DNA from: Deinococcus aquaticus
GTDB lineage: Bacteria; Deinococcota; Deinococci; Deinococcales; Deinococcaceae
Direction of reading: 5' to 3'
DNA: 64,000 bases
Assembly: GCF_028622095.1 (NCBI RefSeq)
Contig: NZ_CP115165.1
Span: forward strand, 1,065,001 to 1,129,000
In this document: positions 1 through 12,229 of the stretch, one piece after another
Layout: each line of letters starts with the position of its first letter
Position numbering within the stretch: position 1 is the first letter of the stretch
Translations under genes and position numbers: made by a program
The notes under the pieces: generated by a model
Database searches by the model: none
Told to the model about the DNA's origin: nothing
The model's input: the letters and a program-made list of their open reading frames with translations, nothing else

Positions 1-888
1 GCCGTTTCTCAGTACCGGCAGCAGCGCGTACAGGGTCATGGCCGTCAGGGCCGGGGTGACCCCGATGCCACTCACGCCCGCCTCCCGCAGCGCCGGGAAG
101 GCGTTCGCCAGGGCCGAGAGCGGCGCGATCAGCAGGCCCAGCAGCGCCAGGCTGGGAATGGTCTGCACGGCGTTCGCCACGCCCAGCACGGCCCCCGCCA
201 CCCGCTCGCGCCCGGACGCCCATACGGCCAGCGGCGCGCCGATCAGGACGGCCAGCCCCAGCGCCGTGCCGACCAGCCGCAGATGCTGCGCGAGTTCCTG
301 CACCCAGCGCGGTCCCTCGCTCCGGCCCTCGACCAGCACCGACCAGCTCGACAGCGTGCCGGTCAGCAGCAGCGCCGCCAGTCCTGCCACCCACAGCAGC
401 CCGGTCCAGGCGGGACCGCCCGCCGCGCGGGTACACAGCCGCGACCCGTACAGGGCCACGCCCGCACCCAGCAGCGTCAACCACGCGCCGCTGGCGGCAC
501 TGGCCCGCGCGAAGTCCGCCTGCCCGACCAGAGCCGCGCCCGTGCGGGTGCCCAGCAACCACACGGCCAGCAGCAGCGCCAGGGTGGCCGGCACCCAGGT
601 CAGCGCAGGCCGCCAGCGGGCCACTGCGAGTGGGAGCAGCGCCAGCACCAGCAGCGCCGCCATCCACACGGGCGGCAGGCGCAGGTACTCGCCCGGTGCG
701 AGGCGGTTGGGGCGCAGCAGCACCCACGGCAACCACGCCCCCGCCAGCATCGGCAGGGCAGCCAGGGCCAGCACCGCCTGAACGTCGCCCCGCGCGCCCG
801 CACCTGACCGGCCGGCAGAGGCAGGGCCAGCAGAAGAGGGGGCAGGCAGCCTCTCGGCTCCCACCCCCCTGTTCCCCGGATTACTCAT
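1..888 (-). CDS. ABC transporter permease, osmoprotectant (OpuB/ProW) type, partial
   Basis: This is the membrane permease of a glycine-betaine/choline/carnitine-type ABC importer. The gene is cut by the window edge: no stop codon is present and the last in-window residues are PVLRNG. Reading from the ATG at 888 it opens MSNPGNRGVGAERL, followed by hydrophobic segments. Near the window start it carries the conserved permease EAA-loop region, with AVQTIPSLALLGLLIAP and then GIGVTPALTAMTLYALLPV, a strong family signature. It lies 88 nt downstream of the binding-protein gene in the same direction, so the two form an operon. An ATPase gene is expected beyond the left edge. The substrate is inferred from the family only. 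Confidence 0.85.
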   Translation of the reverse strand, partial: MSNPGNRGVGAERLPAPSSAGPASAGRSGAGARGDVQAVLALAALPMLAGAWLPWVLLRPNRLAPGEYLRLPPVWMAALLVLALLPLAVARWRPALTWVPATLALLLAVWLLGTRTGAALVGQADFARASAASGAWLTLLGAGVALYGSRLCTRAAGGPAWTGLLWVAGLAALLLTGTLSSWSVLVEGRSEGPRWVQELAQHLRLVGTALGLAVLIGAPLAVWASGRERVAGAVLGVANAVQTIPSLALLGLLIAPLSALANAFPALREAGVSGIGVTPALTAMTLYALLPVLRNG

Positions 889-976
889 GGACGGCCCGCA
901 CGCGGGTGGGGAAAGTCCCAGCGCGGAAAGAAACTCCGGCCGGCCCACCCCAGTGCAGCGCCCTGACCCACGGCGG

Positions 977-1891
<915 letters not shown>

Positions 1892-1897
1892 ACGGTC

Positions 1898-1903
1898 AAC
1901 GTA
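1898..1903 (-). promoter_or_regulatory. Leaderless-type -10 box (TACGTT) for the solute-binding-protein operon
   Basis: TACGTT followed by six nt and then the ATG at 1891. This matches the TANNNT plus 6-7 nt layout that recurs across the window, implying an mRNA that starts at or next to the start codon. Confidence 0.5.
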
Positions 1904-1987
1904 CCCGCCGCCCCAGGAGGCACAGGTAGGGCAGGTCACAAAACCCGCAGGCCTCTAAAGACTTCTTAAACCCGCTGTGCCTACCCT

Positions 1988-2281
<294 letters not shown>

Positions 2282-2288
2282 GTCCGCC

Positions 2289-2294
2289 ATTGTG
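2289..2294 (-). promoter_or_regulatory. Leaderless-type -10 box (CACAAT) for the RAM-domain gene
   Basis: CACAAT, then seven nt, then ATG at 2281. It lies back to back with the -10 box of the divergent gene (2365-2370), about 70 nt away. Confidence 0.4.
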
Positions 2295-2364
2295 CGCCCA
2301 CACCAGCCCCCACTGCACCCGCCTGACCGTTCGTTCGGGGACGTTTCGCCGCCCCGCCGGCGCG

Positions 2365-2370
2365 TATTGT
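2365..2370 (+). promoter_or_regulatory. Leaderless-type -10 box (TATTGT) for the NirDL/AhbAB-like gene
   Basis: TATTGT followed by exactly six nt and the ATG at 2377, with no Shine-Dalgarno sequence between them. Confidence 0.5.
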
Positions 2371-2376
2371 GCAGAC

Positions 2377-3435
<1,059 letters not shown>

Positions 3436-3500
3436 CCAGGGAGGTGGGCAGAAGGTTGACCCCCTTCCTGCTCAGGCACAGCGAATTCAGGCACAACGCA

Positions 3501-3533
3501 AAAGAACCGCCCCGTAACGTGGGGCGGTTCTTT
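3501..3533. terminator. Bidirectional intrinsic terminator
   Basis: A perfect 13-bp stem, AAAGAACCGCCCC paired with GGGGCGGTTCTTT around a 7-nt loop, with A/T tracts on both sides. It separates the convergent genes ending at 3435 (+) and 3547 (-) and can serve both. Confidence 0.9.
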
Positions 3534-3546
3534 ACGTTGCGGGCGC

Positions 3547-5703
3547 TTAGAGCACCAGCAGGATGGGCTGTTCCAGCGCCTCGGCCACCTGGGCCAGGAA
3601 CTTCGCGGCGCGGGCGGCGTCCACGTCACCGTTCAGGCTCAGCGGAGCGCGGCCATTCTGCATGCGGCCCACGCTGAGGGTCAGGGTGTGCGGGTAGTGC
3701 AGGTCATCCAGACCGTGCGCGCCAGCGTCCACGATCAGCAGGTCCGGGGTGTCGCCGTCGTACGCGGTGTCCAGCTGCGCCAGCGCGTCACGCAGGCTGC
3801 CGGTCCCGACCGTGTGCGCGTGGCTCTCGCCCTGCACGGCCACGCTGCCGAGGCTCAGGGTGTCCGCGTGACGCTGCGCGGCGCGGGCGACCAGCAGGCC
3901 CAGCGGAAGCGCCTGATCCAGCGCGGCGCTGACCTGACCCTGCAGGTCATGCAGCGCGGTCACGTTCGCGTCGCGGCGCAGGTACGCGCCGAACCACACG
4001 GCGTTCGCCGGGCTGCCCTCGCCCTGCGCGTGCACGACCTGCGTGGAGTTGGTATCGGCCACCGCGACCGGCGCGACCAGCACCTGGGGTTCCTGCGCAG
4101 GCTCGGGCTGAAGCTCCTCAACCGGAGCTTCTCCAGATTCCGTGTCCTGTGCGTCGTCCGCTGCGGGCGTCAGTTCAGCCGCCACGGGCGCGGTGACCTC
4201 CGCTTCGACCTCTTCGACGGGCTCCTGTGCGGACACGGGCTCTGCGGCGGGCTCTTCTGCGGGCTCGTCCACGGGGTCAGGCTCGACCGGAGCGGCTTCA
4301 ATCGGCGCTTCCTCGACGGGTGCCTGCTCGGTGGGGCTGGCGTCCACCGTGTCTTCTGCGGCTGCGGGGGCCGCCTCTGCCACTTCAACCGGCATTTCAT
4401 CGGTCGTGACGTCCCCGGTGCTCGCGGCCTCGACGGGAGCGATTTCCGCAACGGGCGCCGCGTCTTCAAGGGGCGCCGCGTCTGTGGCAGGTGCTGCGGC
4501 CTGGGTCTGTTCCGTCTGGGTCGGTTCCGTCCAGGCGTGATCGTCGGCCTCACGGCCATCCGTCCAGGTGGGCATGGCGGGCGTCCCGGTCTGTTCAGGC
4601 TCGGGCATGGTTGCCGGCACTTCCGGCTGGGCAGCGGGGGTCTGGGCGGCCGGGGTGGGGTCGAAGTGGAAGGCGGGCACGCTGGTGGGCTCCGCTTCCG
4701 CCGCAACCTGCACATCCGGGGTCTGCGCATCCGGAATCTGCGCGGCGGGTGTCGTCAGATCGGGCAGGTGGACCGGGGGTGCGGTGACTTCCGGCTCGGC
4801 TGCCACGGGTGCCGTGAAGGCGGGCGTGTTGATGTCAGGCGCAGTGATGTCAGGCGTGGTGGCCTGCGAGGCGGCTTCCGGCGCGGGTTTCTGGTACAGG
4901 CGCGAGAGCAGACTGCCCAGGCCGGCGGCCAGTCCGGTCGCGGCGGCGGGCGCGGCAATGTCGGCGACCTGCGGAGCGGCAGGGGCCTGCGGTGCCACCG
5001 CCTCCATGACCGGGGCCTCCACGACGGGAGTCTCCATGACAGGTGCTTCCACGACGGGAGCCTCCATGACAGGGGCTTCGATGACAGGGGCTTCCATGCG
5101 GGGGGCTTCCACCACGGGCACCTGCATGACGGGCTCAGGAGTGACCGGCGCCTGCATGACAGGTTCGGGCGCAGTGGGCATCGGCGCCGAGAAGACCGGC
5201 GTGGCGAAGGCAGGGGCCGTCACTTCCGGCACGGCCGGTGCCACGGGGGCCGCCGGCATGGGGGCGGGGTCCGTGAAGCTGGGGGTACTGAAGGCCGGGG
5301 CGGGCGCGTCGGGCGCACTGTCCTCGTCGTCCAGTTCGAATTCCAGGTCCTCGTCGGCCAGGGTGCTGGCGGCCGGGGTGGCGGGCACCTGCGGCGAGGC
5401 GGTGCGCGCCTGCTCGACGAACGCGGTGATGTCGGTATCGACGCCCGCGCGGCTGAGCATGTCGGCGTTCATGCCGGCCTTGTTCAGCATGTCGGCGCTG
5501 GGGATTTCATCCCCGGTCCAGCCGGCGGGGGTGGGGTCCACGGGCGTGCTGGGCGGATCTTCCTCGCCGCTCATGACGCGGGAGAGGTAATTCAGGATGT
5601 CCTGTTCGACGATCATCCCGCCGCTCCCGGTCCCGTTGAGTTTCTGCCAGTCAATCCCGTTCGCTTCTGCCAGAATTTTGGCGAGCGGAGCAATCCGTTC
5701 CAT
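3547..5703 (-). CDS. E2-like protein: E3-binding (PSBD) domain, long Pro/Ala/Glu-rich linker, degenerate acyltransferase-like tail
   Basis: 718 aa. Residues ~3-43 match the peripheral-subunit-binding domain of 2-oxo-acid dehydrogenase E2 subunits (IAPLAKILAEANGIDW, then NGTGSGGMIVEQDIL). Residues ~45-560 are low-complexity, rich in Pro, Ala, Glu, Val and Thr, with near-identical repeats of the form EAPVMEAPVVEAP. Residues ~570-718 resemble an E2 catalytic core: AVWFGAYLRRDANVTALHDL near the start and PLSLNGDVDAARAAKFLAQV near the end, where active E2 enzymes carry DHRxxDG. The catalytic His is missing and there is no lipoyl domain, so ordinary transacylase activity is unlikely. A scaffold or regulatory role with E1/E3 or another complex is inferred. 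It is monocistronic. Confidence 0.75.
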   Translation of the reverse strand: MERIAPLAKILAEANGIDWQKLNGTGSGGMIVEQDILNYLSRVMSGEEDPPSTPVDPTPAGWTGDEIPSADMLNKAGMNADMLSRAGVDTDITAFVEQARTASPQVPATPAASTLADEDLEFELDDEDSAPDAPAPAFSTPSFTDPAPMPAAPVAPAVPEVTAPAFATPVFSAPMPTAPEPVMQAPVTPEPVMQVPVVEAPRMEAPVIEAPVMEAPVVEAPVMETPVVEAPVMEAVAPQAPAAPQVADIAAPAAATGLAAGLGSLLSRLYQKPAPEAASQATTPDITAPDINTPAFTAPVAAEPEVTAPPVHLPDLTTPAAQIPDAQTPDVQVAAEAEPTSVPAFHFDPTPAAQTPAAQPEVPATMPEPEQTGTPAMPTWTDGREADDHAWTEPTQTEQTQAAAPATDAAPLEDAAPVAEIAPVEAASTGDVTTDEMPVEVAEAAPAAAEDTVDASPTEQAPVEEAPIEAAPVEPDPVDEPAEEPAAEPVSAQEPVEEVEAEVTAPVAAELTPAADDAQDTESGEAPVEELQPEPAQEPQVLVAPVAVADTNSTQVVHAQGEGSPANAVWFGAYLRRDANVTALHDLQGQVSAALDQALPLGLLVARAAQRHADTLSLGSVAVQGESHAHTVGTGSLRDALAQLDTAYDGDTPDLLIVDAGAHGLDDLHYPHTLTLSVGRMQNGRAPLSLNGDVDAARAAKFLAQVAEALEQPILLVL
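4990..5165. repeat. Imperfect tandem repeat inside the E2-like linker
   Basis: Units of ~15-30 bp encoding alternating (E/T)APVMEAPVV blocks (coding strand minus), for example 'acgacgggag(t/c)ctccatgac' repeated with small changes. This is a slippage-prone tract inside the linker, so its length may vary between strains. Confidence 0.7.
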
Positions 5704-6032
5704 TCAATTCCCCCTTTGTGCGCCCCATTGTAAGGGACTCCAGTCCGCCGGAACGCCAAGTTTTTCCACGTGGTTACAGTGAACCACGCGGAAGGCCGGG
5801 CGAGAGACCAGCATGAGCATGGTTGCAGGGTGACGAGGGGCGTCTGACAGCGTTCTTTCACACCGTTGCCGGCGGGCCCCGGCGGGCTGGTCACACGGCG
5901 CGCAGGGGTGTGGTCAGGAGGCCCTGCACATCCCCCCACAGGCCGCTGTTGCGGCGGCGGGCGCGGTGGTAGGCTACGGGGCGTTACCGCGCGCCGCAGC
6001 AGTGGCGGGCGGGGGCGGCACAGGAGTCCCGA
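5704..6032. other. 329-bp divergent intergenic region
   Basis: Contains the TACAAT box of the leftward E2-like gene and an inverted repeat, CGTGGTT-6 nt-AACCACG at 5769-5788. The rest is GC-rich sequence leading to the AGGAG ribosome site of the gene at 6033. I see no further gene. Confidence 0.6.
5727..5732 (-). promoter_or_regulatory. -10 box (TACAAT) of the E2-like gene
   Basis: TACAAT lies 23 nt upstream of the ATG at 5703, and an AAGGGGG Shine-Dalgarno-like stretch lies between them. Unlike most promoters here, it gives a short conventional leader. Confidence 0.5.
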
Positions 6033-7711
<1,679 letters not shown>

Positions 7712-7789
7712 CGCGGCCCGCCCGGCTGGCGCCGGCGTCTACCCGCGCCGGACACTCCCTGAGCCAGACGCTCCTTTGGATGGACGACC

Positions 7790-7839
7790 CGGCGGGCGGG
7801 GCCGCCGCAGCATGAACCGCTGCCCGGCCCCGCCCGCCG
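7790..7839 (+). terminator. Terminator-like hairpin after udk
   Basis: A 14-bp perfect GC stem, CGGCGGGCGGGGCC paired with GGCCCCGCCCGCCG, with a 22-nt loop and no strong U tract after it. It lies between udk and the next gene's promoter. Confidence 0.6.
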
Positions 7840-7876
7840 ATCTGACCCGCTTCCCGTTCCCGCTGTTTCTCCCCTT

Positions 7877-7882
7877 TAGGAT
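7877..7882 (+). promoter_or_regulatory. Leaderless-type -10 box (TAGGAT) for the DUF5693-csaB operon
   Basis: TAGGAT, six nt, then GTG at 7889. It decides the start: a GTG at 7883 would leave no room. Confidence 0.5.
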
Positions 7883-7888
7883 GTGCCT

Positions 7889-9739
7889 GTGACCGATGCT
7901 GCCCCCACCCGCGACGCGCCTGCCCAGGGCGGAATGACCGTTCCGCCGCCGTCCCGTCACCCCTGGACTCCGGCGCTGCTGGGCCTGATCCTGCTGTCCC
8001 TGATTCCGGCGCTGCTGCTGGCCGTCGGGCGCGTGAACTACGAACGAGGCGAGAAGACGGCCGCGCTGGTCATGGATTACCCGGCCGTGGCCACGCAGGC
8101 CCGCCGGTTCGGTCTGGAACCGCAGGCGCTGATGGACCGCTACCAGAAACTGGGCGTGAACAGCGTCGCCATCTACGAGGACGTGATCGGGAACCTCGTG
8201 CAGCGTGGCGAGGTGTACCAGCGCAGCGGCGCGGACCTGAAAGCCGACTTTCCCGGCGCGGCCGTGAACCCGCAGAACGTGTACCTGCGGTCCCTGAAGC
8301 CCGGCGTGGCCGAGGGCCTGCCTGCCCGCTTCACCATTCCGACCCGGCAGGTGCAGGTCGGCGGGTTCACCTGGACCGAGTGGCCCACCGACCCCACCTT
8401 CCTGCCGACCGGCCCGAACGCCGCCCTGATCAGCGAACTGAAGGCCAAGGGGTACATGATCGTGTACCGCCCGTACGCCGACGACGCCCTGCGCGACCCC
8501 GGCGCGGACTGGCCGGACGTGCCGTTCATCGCCTTCAACGGCGAGGAAGTCATCGGGGCGCGCACGCCGGAACTGCTCGCCCGGATCAACGAACGCATGG
8601 GCAAACGCATTCCCGCGCTGATCGAGGCGACCCCGCAGCGTGGCCTGGACACCCTGATCGCCACGCACGGCGCGGCCCGCGCGTTCAGCGTGAACCCCGC
8701 GTGGCAGAACCGCCTGGACCCCATCACGCTGGCCAGCAAGTACAACCTCGCGGCCCGCGAGCGCTCCATGCGCCTGCTGTACCTGCGCCCCTACCCGACC
8801 ATCAACGAGACCGAGGACCTGCTGACGCGTACCACCGAACTGCTGGGCAAGTCCGGCGTGAAGATCGCCGAGCCGGTCATCACGCCCTTCGCCGAGAACA
8901 CAGTGCTGCGCCTCCTGAGCCTGATCGGGCCGGTCGCGGCGCTGCTGCTGCTGGGCCTGAGCTTCCCGCTGGTCCGCCTGGGCCTGCTGGTCGCCGCCGC
9001 GAGCGGCGCGCTGGCCCTGGGTCTGAACCGCTTCGATCCCTTCGCGGGCGGCGCGCTGATCGCCGCCGTGACCTTCCCCGCGCTGGGCATGGTGCTGCGC
9101 CGCGCCCGCGTGACCGACTGGTTCATCGCGACCGGCCTGAGCCTGTGCGGCGTGCTGTTCGTCTCGGCGCTCGGCGCGAACCGTGACAGCGTGTTGGGCC
9201 TCGAACCGTTCCGGGGCGTGGGCCTGACCCTGGCGCTGCCGCTGCTGCTGGTCGCCCTGAGCTTCCTGCCCCGCCAGGACCTGCGGCAGACCGCGCGGGA
9301 CATCTACAAAGCGCCCATCAAGCTGGGTGACGTGGTCGTGATGGGCCTGGCGCTGGCCGTGTTCGCGCTGGTGTTCCTGCGGCGCGGGAACGCCACCGGC
9401 GCCAGCGTCAGCGACACCGAGGCCCGCATCCGCCAGGACCTGCAGGACAGCCTCGTGCGCCCGCGCTTCAAGGAGATGGCCGGACACCCGCTGGGCCTCA
9501 TCGGCCTGAGCGGCGCGCTGCCCGGTTACTTCGGCGCGATGCTGATCCTGGGCGGCGTGGTCGGTCAGTCCAGCATCCTGAACACCTTCTCTCACTTCCA
9601 CACGCCGCTGCTGATCAGCGCCACCCGCTGCTTCCTGGGCCTGGGCATCGGATTGATCGCCGGTCTGATCGGCATCTGGCTGGTCCGCACGGCGCTGCGC
9701 CTGTGGCACACGTACGGCGCGCGGCCGGTGAACGCATGA
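7889..9739 (+). CDS. DUF5693 family multi-pass membrane protein
   Basis: 616 aa. One N-terminal membrane segment (LLGLILLSLIPALLLAVG) precedes an extracytoplasmic domain of ~300 residues, and about ten hydrophobic segments fill the C-terminal half (for example LLSLIGPVAALLLLGLSF). DUF5693 proteins are found next to csaB, and here the stop overlaps the csaB start (ATGA), so coupling is tight. A role in making, exporting or modifying the pyruvylated cell-wall polymer that holds the S-layer is inferred from this neighbourhood only. No catalytic motif is recognised. Confidence 0.8.
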   Translation: MTDAAPTRDAPAQGGMTVPPPSRHPWTPALLGLILLSLIPALLLAVGRVNYERGEKTAALVMDYPAVATQARRFGLEPQALMDRYQKLGVNSVAIYEDVIGNLVQRGEVYQRSGADLKADFPGAAVNPQNVYLRSLKPGVAEGLPARFTIPTRQVQVGGFTWTEWPTDPTFLPTGPNAALISELKAKGYMIVYRPYADDALRDPGADWPDVPFIAFNGEEVIGARTPELLARINERMGKRIPALIEATPQRGLDTLIATHGAARAFSVNPAWQNRLDPITLASKYNLAARERSMRLLYLRPYPTINETEDLLTRTTELLGKSGVKIAEPVITPFAENTVLRLLSLIGPVAALLLLGLSFPLVRLGLLVAAASGALALGLNRFDPFAGGALIAAVTFPALGMVLRRARVTDWFIATGLSLCGVLFVSALGANRDSVLGLEPFRGVGLTLALPLLLVALSFLPRQDLRQTARDIYKAPIKLGDVVVMGLALAVFALVFLRRGNATGASVSDTEARIRQDLQDSLVRPRFKEMAGHPLGLIGLSGALPGYFGAMLILGGVVGQSSILNTFSHFHTPLLISATRCFLGLGIGLIAGLIGIWLVRTALRLWHTYGARPVNA

Positions 9740-10713
9740 CCCGCACCACCGTCACCGTCAGCGGCTACTACGGCTTCGGGAACACCGGTGACGAGGCCAT
9801 CGCCCTGGCCATCACCCGCGAACTGCGCAAGTACAGCGCCGAGCCGCTGCTGCTGTCGAACACCCCCGCCGAGACCGCCCGCACCTACGACTGCCAGAGC
9901 GCCGAACGCATGAAACCCGCCGCCGTGCTGGGCGCGCTCATGCGCTCGCGCGTGCTGCTGTCCGGCGGGGGCGGCCTGCTTCAGGACAAGACGAGTGCAC
10001 GCACGCTCACGTACTACCTGGCGATCATCCGCCTCGCGAAATTCATGGGCCGCCGGGTGGTCGTGTTCAACCAGAGCGTCGGCCCCCTGAGCGAACAGGG
10101 CGGCCGCCGCGTGGCCCGCGCGCTGCGCGGCGTGACCGTCATCGTGCGCGACCAGGGCAGCCTGGACACCCTGGGCAGCCTGGGCGTGCGCGCTGAACTG
10201 GGCGGCGACCCCGCCCTGCTGCTGAGCGCCGCGCCCACCGTGCGCGACCTGAAACGCGTGATCGTCGCCCCGCGCGGCGACGTGACCGACGCCACCGCGA
10301 AACTCAGGGACGTGATCCGCCGCCTGCAGGCCGAGGGCCGCCACGTCACCGCCCTGAGCTTCATGCCCGACCACGACGACGAGGCCGCCCACAGCCTCGG
10401 CGCGAACGACGTGATCAGCACCCGCGACCCGCAGGTCGCGCTGGACGCCATCGCCGCCAGCGGGTACGTGATCGGGGTGCGCCTGCACGCCGTGATCCTG
10501 GCCGCCGCGACCGGCACGCCCTTCAGCGGCGTCGCCTACGACCCCAAGGTGCAGGGCTTCTGCGCCGACGCCGGCGCGCCCGCCCACCCCACCGACCTGA
10601 ACGCCGAACAGGTGGCCGAGGAAGCCCTGCGGCGCGTCGTGCCCGACTGGAACGCCGTCGAGGACATGAAACTCCGAGCCGCGCAGAGCTTCGGCCGCGC
10701 CCTGAACCGCTAG
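9736..10713 (+). CDS. csaB: Polysaccharide pyruvyl transferase CsaB
   Basis: 325 aa enzyme that adds pyruvate ketals from PEP to secondary cell-wall polymers, creating the ligand for SLH domains of surface-layer proteins. It begins TVSGYYGFGNTGDEAIA, the CsaB signature, with LLSGGGGLLQDKTS, VVVFNQSVGPL and the C-terminal GYVIGVRLHAVILAA block of the pyruvyltransferase fold. The ATG start overlaps the DUF5693 stop. truA follows after six nt in the same direction. Deinococcus and Thermus envelopes use SLH-type S-layer anchoring, which fits. Confidence 0.92.
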   Translation: MTRTTVTVSGYYGFGNTGDEAIALAITRELRKYSAEPLLLSNTPAETARTYDCQSAERMKPAAVLGALMRSRVLLSGGGGLLQDKTSARTLTYYLAIIRLAKFMGRRVVVFNQSVGPLSEQGGRRVARALRGVTVIVRDQGSLDTLGSLGVRAELGGDPALLLSAAPTVRDLKRVIVAPRGDVTDATAKLRDVIRRLQAEGRHVTALSFMPDHDDEAAHSLGANDVISTRDPQVALDAIAASGYVIGVRLHAVILAAATGTPFSGVAYDPKVQGFCADAGAPAHPTDLNAEQVAEEALRRVVPDWNAVEDMKLRAAQSFGRALNR

Positions 10714-10719
10714 GCGCCC

Positions 10720-11529
10720 ATGACCCGCCCGGACTACCGCCCCCCCGACGGGCACCGCCGCCTGCTGCTGCACGTCGCCTGGGACGGCGCGCCCTACGCG
10801 GGCTGGCAGTCCCAGCCGGCGCTGCCCAGCGTGCAGGACACCCTGCACGGCGCGCTGGCCCGGCTGGGCGGCGGTGAGTTCCGGCCCGTCGCGGCCGGCC
10901 GCACGGACGCCGGCGTGCACGCCGAGGCCATGCCCGTGCACGTGGACGTGCCCGACACCTTCCGCGTGCCCGCCCCGAAACTGGCCCGCGCGCTGAACGC
11001 CCACCTGCCGCCCACGGTGGCCGTCCTGCACGCCGCCGAGGCGCCCGCCGGGTTCCACGCGCGGTTCTCGTGCACCGAGCGGCAGTACGTGTACCGCCTG
11101 CTGGTGCACCCGCAGCGGCACCCGCTGTGGCATGGCCGCGCCCTGCACGTCCCGCAGCCCCTGAACCCAGGTGCCATGAACGCCGCCGCCACCGCCCTGA
11201 CCGGCACGCACGACTTCGCCGCGTTCGCCACCCAGGAAGACCGCCAGACCGTGCGCGAACTGAGGCTGCTGCGCGTGCAGCCCGGCCCGCTGATCTGGGA
11301 AATCCATGTGCGCGGCGAGAGCTTCCTGCGGCACATGGTGCGCGGACTGGTCGGCACGCTCCTGCTGGCCGGGCAGGGCCGCCTGAACCCCGAGCAGGCC
11401 GAGGGCATCCTGCACTCGCGGCAGCGGTCACAGGCGGGCGCGAACGTGCCCGCGCACGGCCTGTCCTTCACCGGTGCCCGCTACGAGGGATTCGACACTG
11501 ACGAGGGCTTTGAGGCCAGCACCACGTAA
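10720..11529 (+). CDS. truA: tRNA pseudouridine(38-40) synthase
   Basis: 269 aa. TruA isomerises uridines 38-40 in the anticodon stem-loop of many tRNAs. The catalytic Asp lies in [14 protein letters not shown] (residues ~60-73). Other family blocks are [24 protein letters not shown] and the C-terminal [17 protein letters not shown]. Its last 49 nt overlap the convergent methyltransferase gene. It is probably co-transcribed with csaB. Confidence 0.95.
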   Translation: MTRPDYRPPDGHRRLLLHVAWDGAPYAGWQSQPALPSVQDTLHGALARLGGGEFRPVAAGRTDAGVHAEAMPVHVDVPDTFRVPAPKLARALNAHLPPTVAVLHAAEAPAGFHARFSCTERQYVYRLLVHPQRHPLWHGRALHVPQPLNPGAMNAAATALTGTHDFAAFATQEDRQTVRELRLLRVQPGPLIWEIHVRGESFLRHMVRGLVGTLLLAGQGRLNPEQAEGILHSRQRSQAGANVPAHGLSFTGARYEGFDTDEGFEASTT

Positions 11530-12158
11530 CGCTCCTCGCGGTACGGCAGACCGTCCGGCCCCGCGTGCGCGTCCCATTCGGGGAGGCGCTCCGGCTCGTT
11601 CATCCACTCGCAGCGGGTCGCCCAGTCCTGCCGCGTGGGCACGCGCGCCCTCACGCTGACCCGCCACTCACCCCGGACCTCCCACCCCACCGCCGCCAGC
11701 CGCTCGGGCACCTGCGGCACGTCCAGGCGCGGCCCCACGTACAGGAACTCCGCGCCCGGCGCGGCCAGTTCCGGCAGGCGAAGGATCACCGACGTCGGCC
11801 CCCGGCGCGACACGATCAGGTCGAAGGGACCGCGCAGGTCCGGGGGCACCTCGCCCTTGGCATTCCACTCGTGCACGTCCGCGTGAGGGGCATACACGCG
11901 CGCCTGCGCCACCAGCTCCGGCACTGCGTCAAACGCCGCCCAGCGCCCCGCCAGCGGCCCGAACCGCGCCGCGTCCGGCCCATGCCCGTACCCAGCCTCC
12001 AGCACCCTGACGGCTGGCCCCAGCCGCTCCGTGAGGAGGGCATCGAACGTCAACTCCGGGTCCGGGCCGTCCAGCACCCGCGCCCAGGGGTGCCGGTACC
12101 CGCCCAGCTCGCGGGCCAGCCGTGCGTACCACTCCTTCGAATGCGGTATCAGCGTCAC
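11481..12158 (-). CDS. Class I SAM-dependent methyltransferase
   Basis: 225 aa. The SAM-binding glycine motif is [17 protein letters not shown] (residues ~50-66), followed by [19 protein letters not shown] and a [20 protein letters not shown] block. The substrate is unknown. GTG start with a CACGCT box six nt upstream. The 3' end overlaps truA by 49 nt on the opposite strand, an unusual but small convergent overlap. Confidence 0.8.
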   Translation of the reverse strand: MTLIPHSKEWYARLARELGGYRHPWARVLDGPDPELTFDALLTERLGPAVRVLEAGYGHGPDAARFGPLAGRWAAFDAVPELVAQARVYAPHADVHEWNAKGEVPPDLRGPFDLIVSRRGPTSVILRLPELAAPGAEFLYVGPRLDVPQVPERLAAVGWEVRGEWRVSVRARVPTRQDWATRCEWMNEPERLPEWDAHAGPDGLPYREERYVVLASKPSSVSNPS

Positions 12159-12164
12159 CCCACC

Positions 12165-12170
12165 AGCGTG
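12165..12170 (-). promoter_or_regulatory. Leaderless-type -10 box (CACGCT) for the methyltransferase at 12158
   Basis: CACGCT, six nt, GTG. The first base departs from TANNNT, so this is less certain than most. Confidence 0.35.
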
Positions 12171-12217
12171 ACACGAGCCTCAAGAGTTGACCTGCGCCAA
12201 CCTGCCTCCCACCCCGC

Positions 12218-12223
12218 TACGCT
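12218..12223 (+). promoter_or_regulatory. Leaderless-type -10 box (TACGCT) for the gene at 12230
   Basis: TACGCT, six nt (GCCCAC), then ATG at 12230. Confidence 0.5.
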
Positions 12224-12229
12224 GCCCAC

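Noticed and set aside
4990..5165. CRISPR-like array
   Set aside because: The repeats are in-frame coding units of a Pro/Ala/Glu linker without unique spacers. No cas genes occur in the window.
3688..5733. A 681-codon plus-strand frame with Gly/Arg/His repeats opposite the E2-like gene
   Set aside because: Its repeats mirror the Pro/Ala/Glu linker of the minus-strand protein, whose ends carry recognisable domains; the plus frame has none.
7739..9709. A 656-codon minus-strand frame opposite DUF5693
   Set aside because: Gln/Arg/Gly-rich shadow. DUF5693 has sensible membrane helices and couples to csaB.
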